Shown here piece by piece: positions 26,292-34,987 of a stretch of 64,000 nucleotides of DNA. The notes below the pieces were generated by a model. That model ran no database searches, was not told where the DNA came from, and saw only the letters and a list, made by a program, of their open reading frames with translations. Positions within the stretch are counted from its first letter, which is position 1. Every line of letters begins with the position of its first letter. Source of the stretch: AAA164-E04 sp964342825 (GTDB lineage Bacteria > Verrucomicrobiota > Verrucomicrobiia > Limisphaerales > AAA164-E04); contig CAYFHO010000002.1 of assembly GCA_964342825.1 (NCBI GenBank), forward strand, positions 124,001 to 188,000. The letters run 5' to 3'. Position numbers and translations under genes: made by a program.

Positions 26292-27521
26292 ATGTCATTC
26301 GAAAATCTGAATCTGGACGATCGCTTATTAAAAGCGGTCGACGCCTGCGGCTTTACCACACCCACACCGATCCAGGAACAAGCCATTCCAGTCATCCTCG
26401 AAGGAGGAGATCTCATGGGCTCCGCCCAAACCGGAACCGGAAAAACAGCCGCTTTCGTGCTGCCTATCCTGCATCAAATCATCAATCGAAAACCATTGAA
26501 CAAAAGTATCGGTCCGCGATGCCTTGTGGTGGCTCCAACACGTGAATTGGCCCAACAAGTCGAAAAAGACGCTACCGCCTACAGCAAATTCATCAAATTT
26601 AAGCAGGGATCATTGGTGGGAGGTGTTTCCTATGGACCACAAATTCAAATGCTGAAAAACCCGGTGGATATGATCATTGCAACGCCAGGTCGTTTGCTGG
26701 ATCACATGGGGCAAGGACGTATTGATTTTTCACGCCTCGAATTCCTTGTTTTGGATGAAGCGGACCGCATGCTGGACATGGGATTCATTGGCGACATTCG
26801 TAAGATTGTGGGAGCAGTCCCAAAGAAACGACAAACGTTGTTGTTTTCAGCCACCTTGGAAGGCCCCGTTCTTAGAATGGCCCAATCGTTCCTTAACGAA
26901 CCCGCGTCTGTCTCATTAACAACCAATACCAAAAACCATGACCAAATCGATCAACGAATTCATTGGGCAGATGACGTGACTCACAAACATGCCCTGTTAA
27001 AGCATTATGTGGACGTGGAGGATATGAGTCAGGCAGTCATCTTCACATCCACGAAAAGAGGAGCTGATGAATTGGTGAATCAACTCAGTAAAAAAGGACA
27101 AAAGGCAGCTGTACTTCACGGTGATTTACGCCAATCAGCTCGTAAGAAGACAATGGATGAGATGCATCGTGGAAAGATCAAATTATTGGTCGCAACGGAC
27201 ATCGCAGCGCGAGGGTTGGATTTTAAGAACATCAGCCACGTCATCAACTTTGATCTTCCAAACACAGCTGAAGATTATATTCATCGTATAGGAAGAACAG
27301 GACGTGCTTCCGCAACTGGTACAGCAATTTCATTGGTTTGTCGCAAGGACTGGGATTATTTGGTCAGCATCGAGCGTTTAACGGGAAAAAAGCTGAAAAG
27401 AGATAATATCGAAGGTCTGGAAGCCAGATCCAAAGAACCCAAGATTCGATCTACTCTTGGGAACGCAGGCCGTTCCTGGAAGCCCAGACGTCGAGGCAGC
27501 ATTCGTCGCAGAATGCGATAA
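26292..27521 (+). CDS. rhlE: DEAD-box RNA helicase (RhlE group)
   Basis: About 409 residues with the full set of motifs: Q motif (GFTTPTPIQEQAIP), I (AQTGTGKTA), Ia (PTRELAQQ), Ib (TPGRL), II (DEAD in VLDEADRMLDMGF), III (SAT), V (ATDIAARGLD) and VI (HRIGRTGR). The short basic C-terminus (RSWKPRRRGSIRRRMR) suits RNA binding. RhlE-type helicases act in ribosome assembly and mRNA turnover. The upstream frame to 26223 is open but lacks family similarity. Confidence 0.93.
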   Translation: MSFENLNLDDRLLKAVDACGFTTPTPIQEQAIPVILEGGDLMGSAQTGTGKTAAFVLPILHQIINRKPLNKSIGPRCLVVAPTRELAQQVEKDATAYSKFIKFKQGSLVGGVSYGPQIQMLKNPVDMIIATPGRLLDHMGQGRIDFSRLEFLVLDEADRMLDMGFIGDIRKIVGAVPKKRQTLLFSATLEGPVLRMAQSFLNEPASVSLTTNTKNHDQIDQRIHWADDVTHKHALLKHYVDVEDMSQAVIFTSTKRGADELVNQLSKKGQKAAVLHGDLRQSARKKTMDEMHRGKIKLLVATDIAARGLDFKNISHVINFDLPNTAEDYIHRIGRTGRASATGTAISLVCRKDWDYLVSIERLTGKKLKRDNIEGLEARSKEPKIRSTLGNAGRSWKPRRRGSIRRRMR

Positions 27522-27547
27522 AATTAACTAAGTAAATATGTGATTGA

Positions 27548-27580
27548 AACCGCTCTAAGCCAGGGCGGTTTTTGTCTTTT
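27548..27580 (+). terminator. intrinsic terminator after the helicase gene
   Basis: AACCGCTC (27548-27555) pairs with GGGCGGTT (27563-27570; one G-T pair) and is followed by TTTGTCTTTTTG. It overlaps the last codons of the convergent moaC gene and could work in part for both directions. Confidence 0.7.
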
Positions 27581-28016
27581 TGACTAACCGGATATCGCCA
27601 ATCCGCATAGCCTTGTCAATCGCTTTGCACATATCGTAAATCGTCAAAGCTGCCACGCTGACAGCAGTCAGTGCTTCCATCTCAATACCGGTCGAGGCTG
27701 CTATCTTTGCAGAACTGGAAATAAGAATACGGTCTCGAGTGTCAGGAATGGACAAACTTACTTCGCAATGAGTCAATGGCAATGGATGGCACAAAGGGAT
27801 CAGCTCGCCTGTTTTCTTGGCAGCCATGATTCCGGCAAGTCGGGCAGAAGCCAACACATTGCCTTTTGCAATGGCATTGGATTCTATCTTGTCGATTGTA
27901 CCCTCTTGAAGGTAGATGTACCCTTCTGCGACCGCTTCACGGAGAACGACAGGTTTGTGGGTGACATCCACCATGGATGCCTCTCCTTCTGAATTGATAT
28001 GAGTTAGTTCGGACAT
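27555..28016 (-). CDS. moaC: cyclic pyranopterin monophosphate synthase MoaC
   Basis: 153 residues. Signature blocks: MVDVTHKPVVLREA, LIPLCHPLPLTHCEV and GIEMEALTAVSVAALTIYDMCKAID. MoaC acts with MoaA to convert GTP to cPMP in molybdenum cofactor synthesis. It converges on the helicase gene, whose terminator overlaps its 3' end, and follows panB by 30 bp on the same strand; the two may be cotranscribed. Confidence 0.96.
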   Translation of the reverse strand: MSELTHINSEGEASMVDVTHKPVVLREAVAEGYIYLQEGTIDKIESNAIAKGNVLASARLAGIMAAKKTGELIPLCHPLPLTHCEVSLSIPDTRDRILISSSAKIAASTGIEMEALTAVSVAALTIYDMCKAIDKAMRIGDIRLVKKTKTALA

Positions 28017-28046
28017 TGTATCAAATGATGCAAAAGTAAGGTGTTC

Positions 28047-28835
28047 TTAATGCGAAGTGGCTTGTTGCTTCTGGTAGAGAGTCTCCCAATCACGCTGCCA
28101 ATCACGGACCGCGGCTTGAATCAAACTGGCAGCTTCTAATCTTGGCTGGACAAATTTTGGCCGAAACCAGGGAAAGGTACCAACCAGATCATGTGTGACA
28201 AGAATTTGACCATCACAACCATTTCCTGATCCAATTCCAATAGTTGGGCAGGATACTGAATTCGTAATGGTTTCGGTTAAACTGTGCTCGACCAATTCGA
28301 GAACAACGGCAATCATTCCCACCGAGTCCAGGAACTCAGCATCGTCAATGAGTTTCTGTTTCTCTTCTTCGGATCGACCTTTAATACGATATTTTCCTTC
28401 TTCCAGAATATGTTGGGGCAACATCCCCAAGTGTCCCACACAGGGAATTCCGGCATTGCGTATGGCTTTGATCTGAGATCCTATCTCTCGCCCACCTTCC
28501 AGTTTAACCGCATGGGCGCCTGCATCCATCAGATGTCTGGCATTGCGGACAGCCTGCTCGCAGGTTTCATAGCTTTGATAGGGCATATCACCAACCAAAC
28601 AGCTTTTGGGTTTAGCCCTGGCTGCTGCTTTGACATGATGAACCATATCCTCCATGGAAACATGAGTGGTATCCGGATAACCCAAAACCACCATACCCAA
28701 AGAATCTCCAACGAGTAACATTGGAATCCCAAGCTCGTCCAACATCCTGGTCATGGGGTAATCATAAACTGTCAACGCAGACAAAAAACGTCTGCGCTTG
28801 CTCGCTTTGATCAAATCAGGTGTCCAAGTTTTCAT
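28047..28835 (-). CDS. panB: 3-methyl-2-oxobutanoate hydroxymethyltransferase PanB
   Basis: 262 residues, a TIM-barrel enzyme that makes ketopantoate for pantothenate/CoA. Typical blocks: LTVYDYPMTRMLDELGIPMLLVGDSLGMVVLG, VGDMPYQSYE, AVKLEGG, GHLGMLPQ and the late IGIGSGNGCDGQILVTHDL. It is divergent from ribD, with 115 bp between the two starts. No other pantothenate genes are in the window. Confidence 0.96.
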   Translation of the reverse strand: MKTWTPDLIKASKRRRFLSALTVYDYPMTRMLDELGIPMLLVGDSLGMVVLGYPDTTHVSMEDMVHHVKAAARAKPKSCLVGDMPYQSYETCEQAVRNARHLMDAGAHAVKLEGGREIGSQIKAIRNAGIPCVGHLGMLPQHILEEGKYRIKGRSEEEKQKLIDDAEFLDSVGMIAVVLELVEHSLTETITNSVSCPTIGIGSGNGCDGQILVTHDLVGTFPWFRPKFVQPRLEAASLIQAAVRDWQRDWETLYQKQQATSH

Positions 28836-28950
28836 CGTTGCGTCACACTATCCATGCGGAAACCAATATTTGCAATAGCAGGAAATAAGCTGTCCTACTC
28901 AATTCAATGATTGTTTTAGGCATAAGGAATCTTCCAAAATAAAGTCTGGC

Positions 28951-30102
28951 ATGGGAACCAGTCAGAAAGATTCAGACATTCGCTATATGCGTCGAGCCTT
29001 GCAGTTGGCCAAGCGAGGGTATGGAAAAGTATCTCCCAATCCGATGGTTGGAGCTGTGCTGGTGAAGAATGGAAAAATCATAGGGGAAGGCTGGCATCAA
29101 AAAGCGGGTTGTCCGCACGCAGAAGTGAACGCCTTCTTGGATGCGTCCGAAAAAGGGAACTCTACAAAGGATGCCGAATTATACGTCACTCTGGAACCGT
29201 GTTCGACAACTGGAAGAACCCCTCCTTGCACAAAGGCCATCATCAAGTCACAAGTTAGCCGAGTTGTTGTGGCCTGCCTCGACCCAAACCCGGCACATGC
29301 AGGAAATGGTCTCAGGATTCTTGAACAACATGGTTTGGAAGTCCTCACCGGCACCTTGGAAACTGAAGCTCAATCCTTGAATCGGGCTTTCTTTCACTGG
29401 ATCTGTCACGAACAACCACGAGTGACCATCAAGGCCGCTATGACACTTGATGGAAAAATCGCCACCGCCTCCGGTCAATCCAAATGGATCACTGGCCCGG
29501 AAGCGAGAAGGCATGCCATGAAACTGAGATATGGTATGGATGCCATTTTAGTGGGCATTGAAACAGTTCGCGCAGACGACCCCAGTCTGACAGTGCGATT
29601 GGGAAAAAGTCATCAACCTTCAAAAAATTTACGGCGCATCGTCCTGGATTCAAGAGCTCGCATACCTTTGAAGAGCAAGCTGCTTTCAGACGAGTGGAAG
29701 GATTGGACTTGTGTAGTGGTTTCAAAATCAGCATCCAAGGAAAGTGTTCAAAAAATCCAGTCCAAAGTAAAAGTCTGGATTTCACCAAATGAAGACAGGA
29801 TTGACCTGGTTTGGTTAATGAACCAACTGGGTAAAGAAAAAGTCACTTCTCTTTTGGTTGAAGGTGGAGGGGAAGTAAATGCGGCTTTTTTAAGGCTAGG
29901 CCTCGTCAACGCAGTGTCGTTTTATTACGCACCAAAAATACTGGGGGGAACAAGCGCTCGTAGAGCCATCGGTGGAATGGGGGCTCAAAGTTTTATAGAA
30001 GCAACACATTTGTCCGATGTGAAATGGCAAAAGCAAGGCGAAGATCTGGTGATGCAGGCGGAGGTGAAAAATGAAAACCATTCGACCATCTACAAAGATT
30101 AA
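28951..30102 (+). CDS. ribD: bifunctional riboflavin deaminase/reductase RibD
   Basis: 383 residues. The N-terminal deaminase carries the zinc site HAEVNA with PCSTTGRTPPC, and the C-terminal reductase has TIKAAMTLDGKIAT, SKWITGPEARRHAM, GIETVRADDPSLTVR and LLVEGGGEVNAAFL. It catalyses two successive steps of riboflavin synthesis. I found no FMN riboswitch-like structure in the 115 bp upstream. Start at the ATG at 28951; no extension needed. Confidence 0.95.
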   Translation: MGTSQKDSDIRYMRRALQLAKRGYGKVSPNPMVGAVLVKNGKIIGEGWHQKAGCPHAEVNAFLDASEKGNSTKDAELYVTLEPCSTTGRTPPCTKAIIKSQVSRVVVACLDPNPAHAGNGLRILEQHGLEVLTGTLETEAQSLNRAFFHWICHEQPRVTIKAAMTLDGKIATASGQSKWITGPEARRHAMKLRYGMDAILVGIETVRADDPSLTVRLGKSHQPSKNLRRIVLDSRARIPLKSKLLSDEWKDWTCVVVSKSASKESVQKIQSKVKVWISPNEDRIDLVWLMNQLGKEKVTSLLVEGGGEVNAAFLRLGLVNAVSFYYAPKILGGTSARRAIGGMGAQSFIEATHLSDVKWQKQGEDLVMQAEVKNENHSTIYKD

Positions 30103-30111
30103 AAATGATCT

Positions 30112-30741
30112 CTAATTTTTAACTCCTCTTTGCACAATCCAAAACGCCGGCCCGATACCTCCGCCAAAGAAAAAACCATAAGCAATCCCCCAGGCAACCG
30201 CGCCCCATGGCATTTCCATACGCGCATGCAACCAAGACCCTATAAAGTAACCAGTCATATTCGATATGGCCAAAACCACCCACAGCCTATGCCATTCCTT
30301 GAAATTCTGGAAAGAGAGGCAAAGAACCAAAGCCATTCCAAGAGACCCCAAACCTGCAGCCAGCCATTCCCCAAAGGAATTTTTCCATACCATCCAGACC
30401 ACAATCCACAAAATTGCATACGCAGCGAAGGAACTGGAAAAAACTTTGAAAAACCTAATCCGCCGCCTTTCACAATTGATCAACCCTTGCATGGATTCAC
30501 ATCCAATCCCCAAATACAAAACCAACCAGGCTATGTATGCGCCAAGTTCACCCAAAGTCCCGTAAAACCATTTCCCAAGAAAAGCCCAGGAACCAAAAAC
30601 GGCTAAACTGGCCAACCCAAAGCCAACAACTCCTATACGCCAAGCATCCCAAATAGTTTGCCCTTCAAAACTCTTTGCAGGATTTATTGCCTCATCTTGC
30701 GAGTGTGATGAAACACTCGTTGGTTTTTCGTGGGATTCCAT
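30112..30741 (-). CDS. small integral membrane protein of unknown function
   Basis: About 209 residues from the ATG ending at 30741, preceded by an AGG-containing ribosome binding site. A polar N-terminus (about 40 residues) is followed by about six hydrophobic segments with short connecting loops, one of them basic (NCERRRIRFFK). I recognise no family. It converges on ribD with 9 bp between the stops. Confidence 0.6.
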   Translation of the reverse strand: MESHEKPTSVSSHSQDEAINPAKSFEGQTIWDAWRIGVVGFGLASLAVFGSWAFLGKWFYGTLGELGAYIAWLVLYLGIGCESMQGLINCERRRIRFFKVFSSSFAAYAILWIVVWMVWKNSFGEWLAAGLGSLGMALVLCLSFQNFKEWHRLWVVLAISNMTGYFIGSWLHARMEMPWGAVAWGIAYGFFFGGGIGPAFWIVQRGVKN

Positions 30742-30983
30742 GCCTTCATTCCTGAACCTTGGAATTGAAAATGGCAAGCGGATTTGAAAAGAAAGGCCCG
30801 TGGGAAGAAGAATTACTGAAGGTGGTTAAAAACAGTGAAGCTTCCCAATTATTAAGAAAATTTTCGGATCGTTGATTGGTTGCGCGCGTCTAGAAATTCA
30901 GAAAAGAAAGTTCAGGGATCACACAATCAATCCGAGGTTTCTGTGCGAATCATGGTCATCTCCGCATGGAAGATTCAGAACTC

Positions 30984-31016
30984 CACAGAGGAGCAGGAAT
31001 CCCCTGCCCCTCTGTG
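30984..31016. terminator. G/C-rich hairpin downstream of gnd
   Basis: CACAGAGG (30984-30991) pairs with CCTCTGTG (31009-31016), with an inner GCAGG/CCTGC pairing. It lies 17 bp beyond the gnd stop on the minus strand. There is no T-run after it in the minus direction, so if it terminates, it does so without the classical U-tract. Confidence 0.45.
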
Positions 31017-31032
31017 AAAAAGTGTTGAAGCA

Positions 31033-32487
31033 TTAAACGTTGTATGTCGAAGAAGACACACGTCCCCCGGTGCCGGTCCAATTGGTATGGAAAAACTCGC
31101 CTCTGGGTTGATCAACCCGCTCATAAGTGTGAGCACCAAAATAATCACGCTGTGCTTGGAGCAGATTAGCTGGTAGTCGTTCAGAACGATAGCTGTCGTA
31201 AAAGTTGAGTGCGGTTGCGAAAGCTGGAACAGGAATCCCCTTCTTGACAGCAGTTGCAATCACATTTCGCCATCCACGCTGACATGAACGGATTTCCTTT
31301 TTGAAGTGAGGATCCAACATAAGATTGGCAAGGCGAGGTCTCTTATCATAAGCCTCTTTGATTTTTCCGAGAAATTGACTACGAATGATGCAACCACCGC
31401 GCCACATAAGTGCGATGCCTCCGTAGTTAAGCTTCCATCCATTTTCTTGAGCCGCTGCCCTCAACAACATATATCCTTGCGCATAGGAAACGATCTTGGA
31501 TGCGTAAAGTGCCTGGCGAATATCTTCAATGAATTTAGCTCGATCTGTTTTAATAACAGGTTTGGGTCCACGTAATTTCTTGGATGCCGCGACCCGCTCT
31601 TCCTTCATGGCAGAAACACAGCGACTAAATACAGCTTCAGCAATCAAAGTGATGGGGATTCCCAAATCTGCAGATGAAATAACCGTCCACTTGCCCGTTC
31701 CTTTTTGACCTGCCGTATCAAGAATCTTGTCTACCAAAGGAGACCCATCTTCGTCTTTGTGAGCCAGAATATCACGTGTGATTTCAACCAGATAAGAATC
31801 CAGTACTCCTTCATTCCATTCAGCAAATACTTCATGCATTTCGTCAGGAGTCATGCCCAAACCGACCGACATCAGTTGGTACGCTTCACAAATCAATTGC
31901 ATGTCTCCATACTCGATACCGTTGTGAACCATTTTGACGTAGTGGCCTGCGCCGTCCTCGCCAACCCAATCACAACAAGGAGCTCCATCATCCACTTTAG
32001 CAGAAATGGATTGGAAGATGTCTTTGACATGAGGCCATGCTGATTTGGAGCCACCGGGCATAATGGAAGGCCCCCGACGCGCTCCTTCCTCGCCACCGCT
32101 TACACCGGTTCCGATGAAATGCATGCCTTTGCTTTCCAAATATTGAGTTCGGCGAGTGCTGTCTTGATAAAGGGAATTACCCCCATCAATCACAATATCG
32201 CCGGGCTCAAGGTATGGCAGCAGTTGTTCGATGAAATCATCCACAGGTTGCCCCGCTTTGACGAGTAACATGACCCGACGAGGGCGTTTAAGTTGTGACA
32301 CGAATTCTTCAATGCTTCGTGCTCCAATGATGTTCGTACCTTTGGCTTCGTTCGCGAGAAAATCATCCACCTTAGATACGGTGCGGTTGTAAACCGAGAC
32401 CACAAAACCATGGTCATTCATGTTCAGAACGAGATTTTGTCCCATTACTGCCAATCCGATCAGTCCAATATCAGCTGTTGCTTCCAT
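31033..32487 (-). CDS. gnd: 6-phosphogluconate dehydrogenase (decarboxylating)
   Basis: 484 residues, the length of the long (dimeric) enzyme class. NADP-binding motif IGLIGLAVMGQNL at the N-terminus, VSGGEEGARRGPSIMPGG and KMVHNGIEYGDMQLICEAY for substrate binding, and DRAKFIEDIRQALYASKI later. It oxidises 6-phosphogluconate to ribulose 5-phosphate, giving NADPH. I chose the ATG ending at 32487, where the Rossmann domain begins; the open frame to 32646 is not family-like. It appears to be a single-gene unit. Confidence 0.96.
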   Translation of the reverse strand: MEATADIGLIGLAVMGQNLVLNMNDHGFVVSVYNRTVSKVDDFLANEAKGTNIIGARSIEEFVSQLKRPRRVMLLVKAGQPVDDFIEQLLPYLEPGDIVIDGGNSLYQDSTRRTQYLESKGMHFIGTGVSGGEEGARRGPSIMPGGSKSAWPHVKDIFQSISAKVDDGAPCCDWVGEDGAGHYVKMVHNGIEYGDMQLICEAYQLMSVGLGMTPDEMHEVFAEWNEGVLDSYLVEITRDILAHKDEDGSPLVDKILDTAGQKGTGKWTVISSADLGIPITLIAEAVFSRCVSAMKEERVAASKKLRGPKPVIKTDRAKFIEDIRQALYASKIVSYAQGYMLLRAAAQENGWKLNYGGIALMWRGGCIIRSQFLGKIKEAYDKRPRLANLMLDPHFKKEIRSCQRGWRNVIATAVKKGIPVPAFATALNFYDSYRSERLPANLLQAQRDYFGAHTYERVDQPRGEFFHTNWTGTGGRVSSSTYNV

Positions 32488-32658
32488 AAAAGTGAGACTT
32501 AGATAGCCCAATAAGCACTGAATTTCACCAAAAATCGTACAGAAACAACGAATTTGTGACTTCAGGGATATAAAAACACTAAAACATCTAGTTTCTGTTG
32601 ACCAAAAATGATGACGGATTTCACGGCAAATTGAGGCTGAATCCAAAAAAATTAAAAA

Positions 32659-32692
32659 AAACTCATTTTTCTCGTGACAGAAAAAAGAGTTT
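32659..32692. repeat. A/T-rich inverted repeat upstream of tRNA-Glu
   Basis: AAACTC-A-TTTTTCT and AGAAAAA-A-GAGTTT form a 14-bp stem with one mismatch around a 6-base loop. It lies between the divergent gnd and tRNA-Glu genes, 25 bp upstream of the tRNA. A role as terminator or regulatory element cannot be decided from sequence. Confidence 0.5.
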
Positions 32693-32717
32693 CATTAATG
32701 TTGGTCGCCCATTGGGG

Positions 32718-32793
32718 GACCCTATCGTCTAGTGGTCTAGGACACCGCCCTTTCACGGCGGTAACCCGGGTTCGAACCCCGGTAGGGTCGCCA
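32718..32793 (+). tRNA. tRNA-Glu (anticodon TTC)
   Basis: 76 nt including an encoded CCA. The 7-bp acceptor stem pairs GACCCTA with TAGGGTC; the anticodon stem CCGCC/GGCGG encloses the loop CTTTCAC with anticodon TTC (32752-32754), reading GAA/GAG; the T arm GGGTTCGAACCCC is standard. I see no attachment-site duplication or integrase nearby. Confidence 0.96.
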
Positions 32794-32839
32794 TCTCCCT
32801 TTCCAAGAAACAACAAAAATCTTCAGTAGGCTTTTTACC

Positions 32840-33757
32840 TTAGCTTAGATTTTCGAGGACATCGTAGTAGCCATGGATGTCCGCGCAGACAAAAGCTCCA
32901 ATTTCGTCCAGTATGGGTTGATAGGCCCCGGAGGCACGGCCGCCTACTACCATTTTAACGTGTTCCGGAAGAAAGGAGCGCAACCGTGCGAGCTCATCAC
33001 TTAAATTAGGATCATTGTCTGGATAAACGATACTCAGTCCTAACACTTTGGCTTTGTTCTGGACCACTGCACCTGCAATTTCGGCCGCGGGCAAATTTGT
33101 ACCCAGGTAGGTAACGCGCCAACCTAGGCTAGAAGCTGAAGCGGAAGCAAGGATGGCCCCCAGTTCGTGTAATTGGCCTGTAGGGGTGGCAATCACGATG
33201 CCAGGTGCGTGGTCGGTTATGGCAAACGGCTTGGAAATATTGGCAAGAAATGTGCGTATCAATGCACTCGCAAAATGCTCATGTGCTGCGGTGATCTCTC
33301 CTTCACGCCACAAATGCCCGATTTGTTGGGCCAATGGAGCCACGACTCGAATGATCATTCCCTGGTGCCCCAATGTTAGGGCAGATCGAGTCAATTCTTC
33401 CTCAAGCTTCTTGTGATCCAGTGCCTTGATGGCAGAAAGGCAACCGTCCAATAAGGAATCCGACTCTGATGGTTGCTGAAGAACCGGCTCTTCACGGTAT
33501 GTTTGGATATGTTTCTGATCTTCTTCAGCCAGAGATTTTAGAGTTTCTTCCGGTAAGGAGGCAATGTTGCTGATCTTGTGTCCGACCTGAGTAGCCTCCC
33601 TCAACAACACCAGACGCTTGATGTCTTCATCTGAGTATTGTCTCCGATTGGTGCCTGTCCTCAGAGGCTTGACAGCATTATATCGTTTTTCCCAGACACG
33701 GATAACGTGCGGAGTTAATCCGGAGCGTTTGGCTGCGATGTTGATTGAATGATGCAT
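32840..33757 (-). CDS. B12-dependent photoreceptor repressor (CarH/LitR-like MerR)
   Basis: 305 residues. N-terminal MerR helix-turn-helix (SGLTPHVIRVWEKRYNAVKP, TNRRQYSDEDIKRL), then a helical B12-cap region and a Rossmann-type cobalamin domain. The W-x9-EH motif of light-sensing CarH proteins is exact (W in HLWREGEITAAHEHFA). The lower-ligand His is in GQLHELGA, where the residue two before His is Gln rather than the usual Glu/Asp. Proteins of this family bind adenosylcobalamin in the dark, repress, and release DNA when light breaks the Co-C bond. The neighbouring CrtI-family gene makes light control of carotenoid synthesis plausible. It is divergent from the fasciclin gene across a 494-bp intergenic region. 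Confidence 0.88.
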   Translation of the reverse strand: MHHSINIAAKRSGLTPHVIRVWEKRYNAVKPLRTGTNRRQYSDEDIKRLVLLREATQVGHKISNIASLPEETLKSLAEEDQKHIQTYREEPVLQQPSESDSLLDGCLSAIKALDHKKLEEELTRSALTLGHQGMIIRVVAPLAQQIGHLWREGEITAAHEHFASALIRTFLANISKPFAITDHAPGIVIATPTGQLHELGAILASASASSLGWRVTYLGTNLPAAEIAGAVVQNKAKVLGLSIVYPDNDPNLSDELARLRSFLPEHVKMVVGGRASGAYQPILDEIGAFVCADIHGYYDVLENLS

Positions 33758-34251
33758 TTCTAAATTATTAGACTAAATATGGACAAAACATCCGTCAATA
33801 TTCAACAATAATCAACCATTAAGCCGAGATTTTTTTTAAAATAAATGCCTGAGACTGTCTCCATGAATGTCAATTTAGGAAAGAGGCCTCAATCTCAGGA
33901 ATGGATAAAGAAGGCATGAAAAACTTTTAACACTTGTCCTTGTGCTGGTTACAAATAACCCGAACAATTTGTGACTGATTATTAATTTGCATTGGAGGCT
34001 GCGAAAAGGGGGCTGCAAAATTGGAAATTCTCTTAGAATGCAAACGATCCAGCTCAACCCCGAAATCAAAAATCTTCCAATTATTTAACATCGAATAAGT
34101 TACAATTCACACTTCCACAAAATACCGCAATTACATAAACATATTTTAGATTTTTTTTAAACTTTTTAGCAATTTTTATTTGACGCAACCCTAAACTTAG
34201 TCAAACCTTAGACACATCGGGACGCAAACTGTTCCATAAAAGAAAAACACT
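33758..34251. other. divergent regulatory region between photoreceptor and fasciclin genes
   Basis: 494 bp, strongly AT-rich, without a convincing gene. Besides the tandem repeats at 34194-34215, it holds an inverted repeat TTTGAC (34179-34184) / GTCAAA (34200-34205) and, close to the photoreceptor start, a TTAG-A-CTAA palindrome (33768-33776). It must contain the promoters of both flanking genes. Confidence 0.5.
34194..34215 (+). promoter_or_regulatory. candidate CarH operator: two tandem 11-bp repeats
   Basis: Two adjacent 11-mers, aaCTTAGtCAa (34194-34204) and acCTTAGaCAc (34205-34215), share the core CTTAG-N-CA. They are spaced exactly 11 bp, the periodicity reported for tetrameric CarH bound to direct repeats. 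They lie about 36 bp before the fasciclin start and next to a TTGACG-like -35. Confidence 0.45.
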
Positions 34252-34755
34252 ATGAAAAAACTATCATTATTCATCGCTATTGTCATCACTGCTGTAACAA
34301 CAACCATGGCAGTCCAAGCCGACCCCAATGCAAAGCACAATGAAGCGAAAAACATCGTGCAAATTGCTGCAGGATTGGAAGACTTTACCACTGTAGTGGC
34401 GGCTGTGAAAGCTGCAGGCCTTGCCGAAACACTTCAGGGCAAAGGGCCCTTCACTTTGTTTGCTCCAACAAACAAAGCGTTCTCGGCTTTACCAGAAGGC
34501 ACAGTTGCCAGTTTGCTGAAACCTGAGAACAAAGATCAGTTGGTCAAGATTTTAACCTACCACGTGATTCCTGGAAAAGTTCCAGCTTCTGCCGTGAAGA
34601 CAATGAAAGCAAAAACAGTCAACGGACAAGCGGTCGACATTAAGGTAACTAACCATGGAGTGTCCGTGGATGGAGCAAATGTGATCAAAACAGATGTGTT
34701 TGGCAGCAATGGTGTCATCCATGTCATCGATAAAGTCTTACTCCCTAAATCCTAA
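34252..34755 (+). CDS. secreted fasciclin-domain protein
   Basis: 167 residues with a signal peptide (about residues 1-24, ending VQA-DPN) and one fasciclin (FAS1) domain: NIVQIAAGLEDFTTVVAAVKAAGLAETL, the GPFTLFAPTNKAFSALPEGT block (H1 region) and LTYHVIPGKV, ending VIHVIDKVLLPK (H2 region). FAS1 proteins are extracytoplasmic adhesion or pigment-associated proteins. It faces the CarH-like gene and carries the candidate operator, so it may be light-regulated. A strong terminator follows 23 bp after the stop, so it is a single-gene unit. Confidence 0.93.
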   Translation: MKKLSLFIAIVITAVTTTMAVQADPNAKHNEAKNIVQIAAGLEDFTTVVAAVKAAGLAETLQGKGPFTLFAPTNKAFSALPEGTVASLLKPENKDQLVKILTYHVIPGKVPASAVKTMKAKTVNGQAVDIKVTNHGVSVDGANVIKTDVFGSNGVIHVIDKVLLPKS

Positions 34756-34778
34756 ACCACCAAGCAACCAAGACGGAG

Positions 34779-34806
34779 GGGCGGTTGATAACCGCCCTTC
34801 TTGTTT
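34779..34806 (+). terminator. intrinsic terminator after the fasciclin gene
   Basis: GGGCGGTT (34779-34786), loop GAT, AACCGCCC (34790-34797), then TTCTTGTTT. A very stable stem with a moderate T-run. Confidence 0.85.
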
Positions 34807-34987
34807 GCAATCCTCTCATCCCCGTGACAATGATTTGGCCGGGCTGTGCAGAAACCAAATGTGGCAAACTCTCCCTCGAAAGCAAGCAAACCATCAGAGG
34901 CAATTTCCACATGGAATTGAGTAGAGATTCCAATGACAGAAGGTTGCTGATCAGCTGAATCATATCAGATCATCACTGAATTCAAAC

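Noticed and set aside
28836..28950. Possible FMN riboswitch upstream of ribD
   Set aside because: Only 115 bp, with none of the conserved RFN-element blocks visible.
32718..32793. tRNA-Glu as an integration site for a genomic island
   Set aside because: No integrase, no direct repeat of the tRNA 3' end, and ordinary chromosomal genes on both sides.
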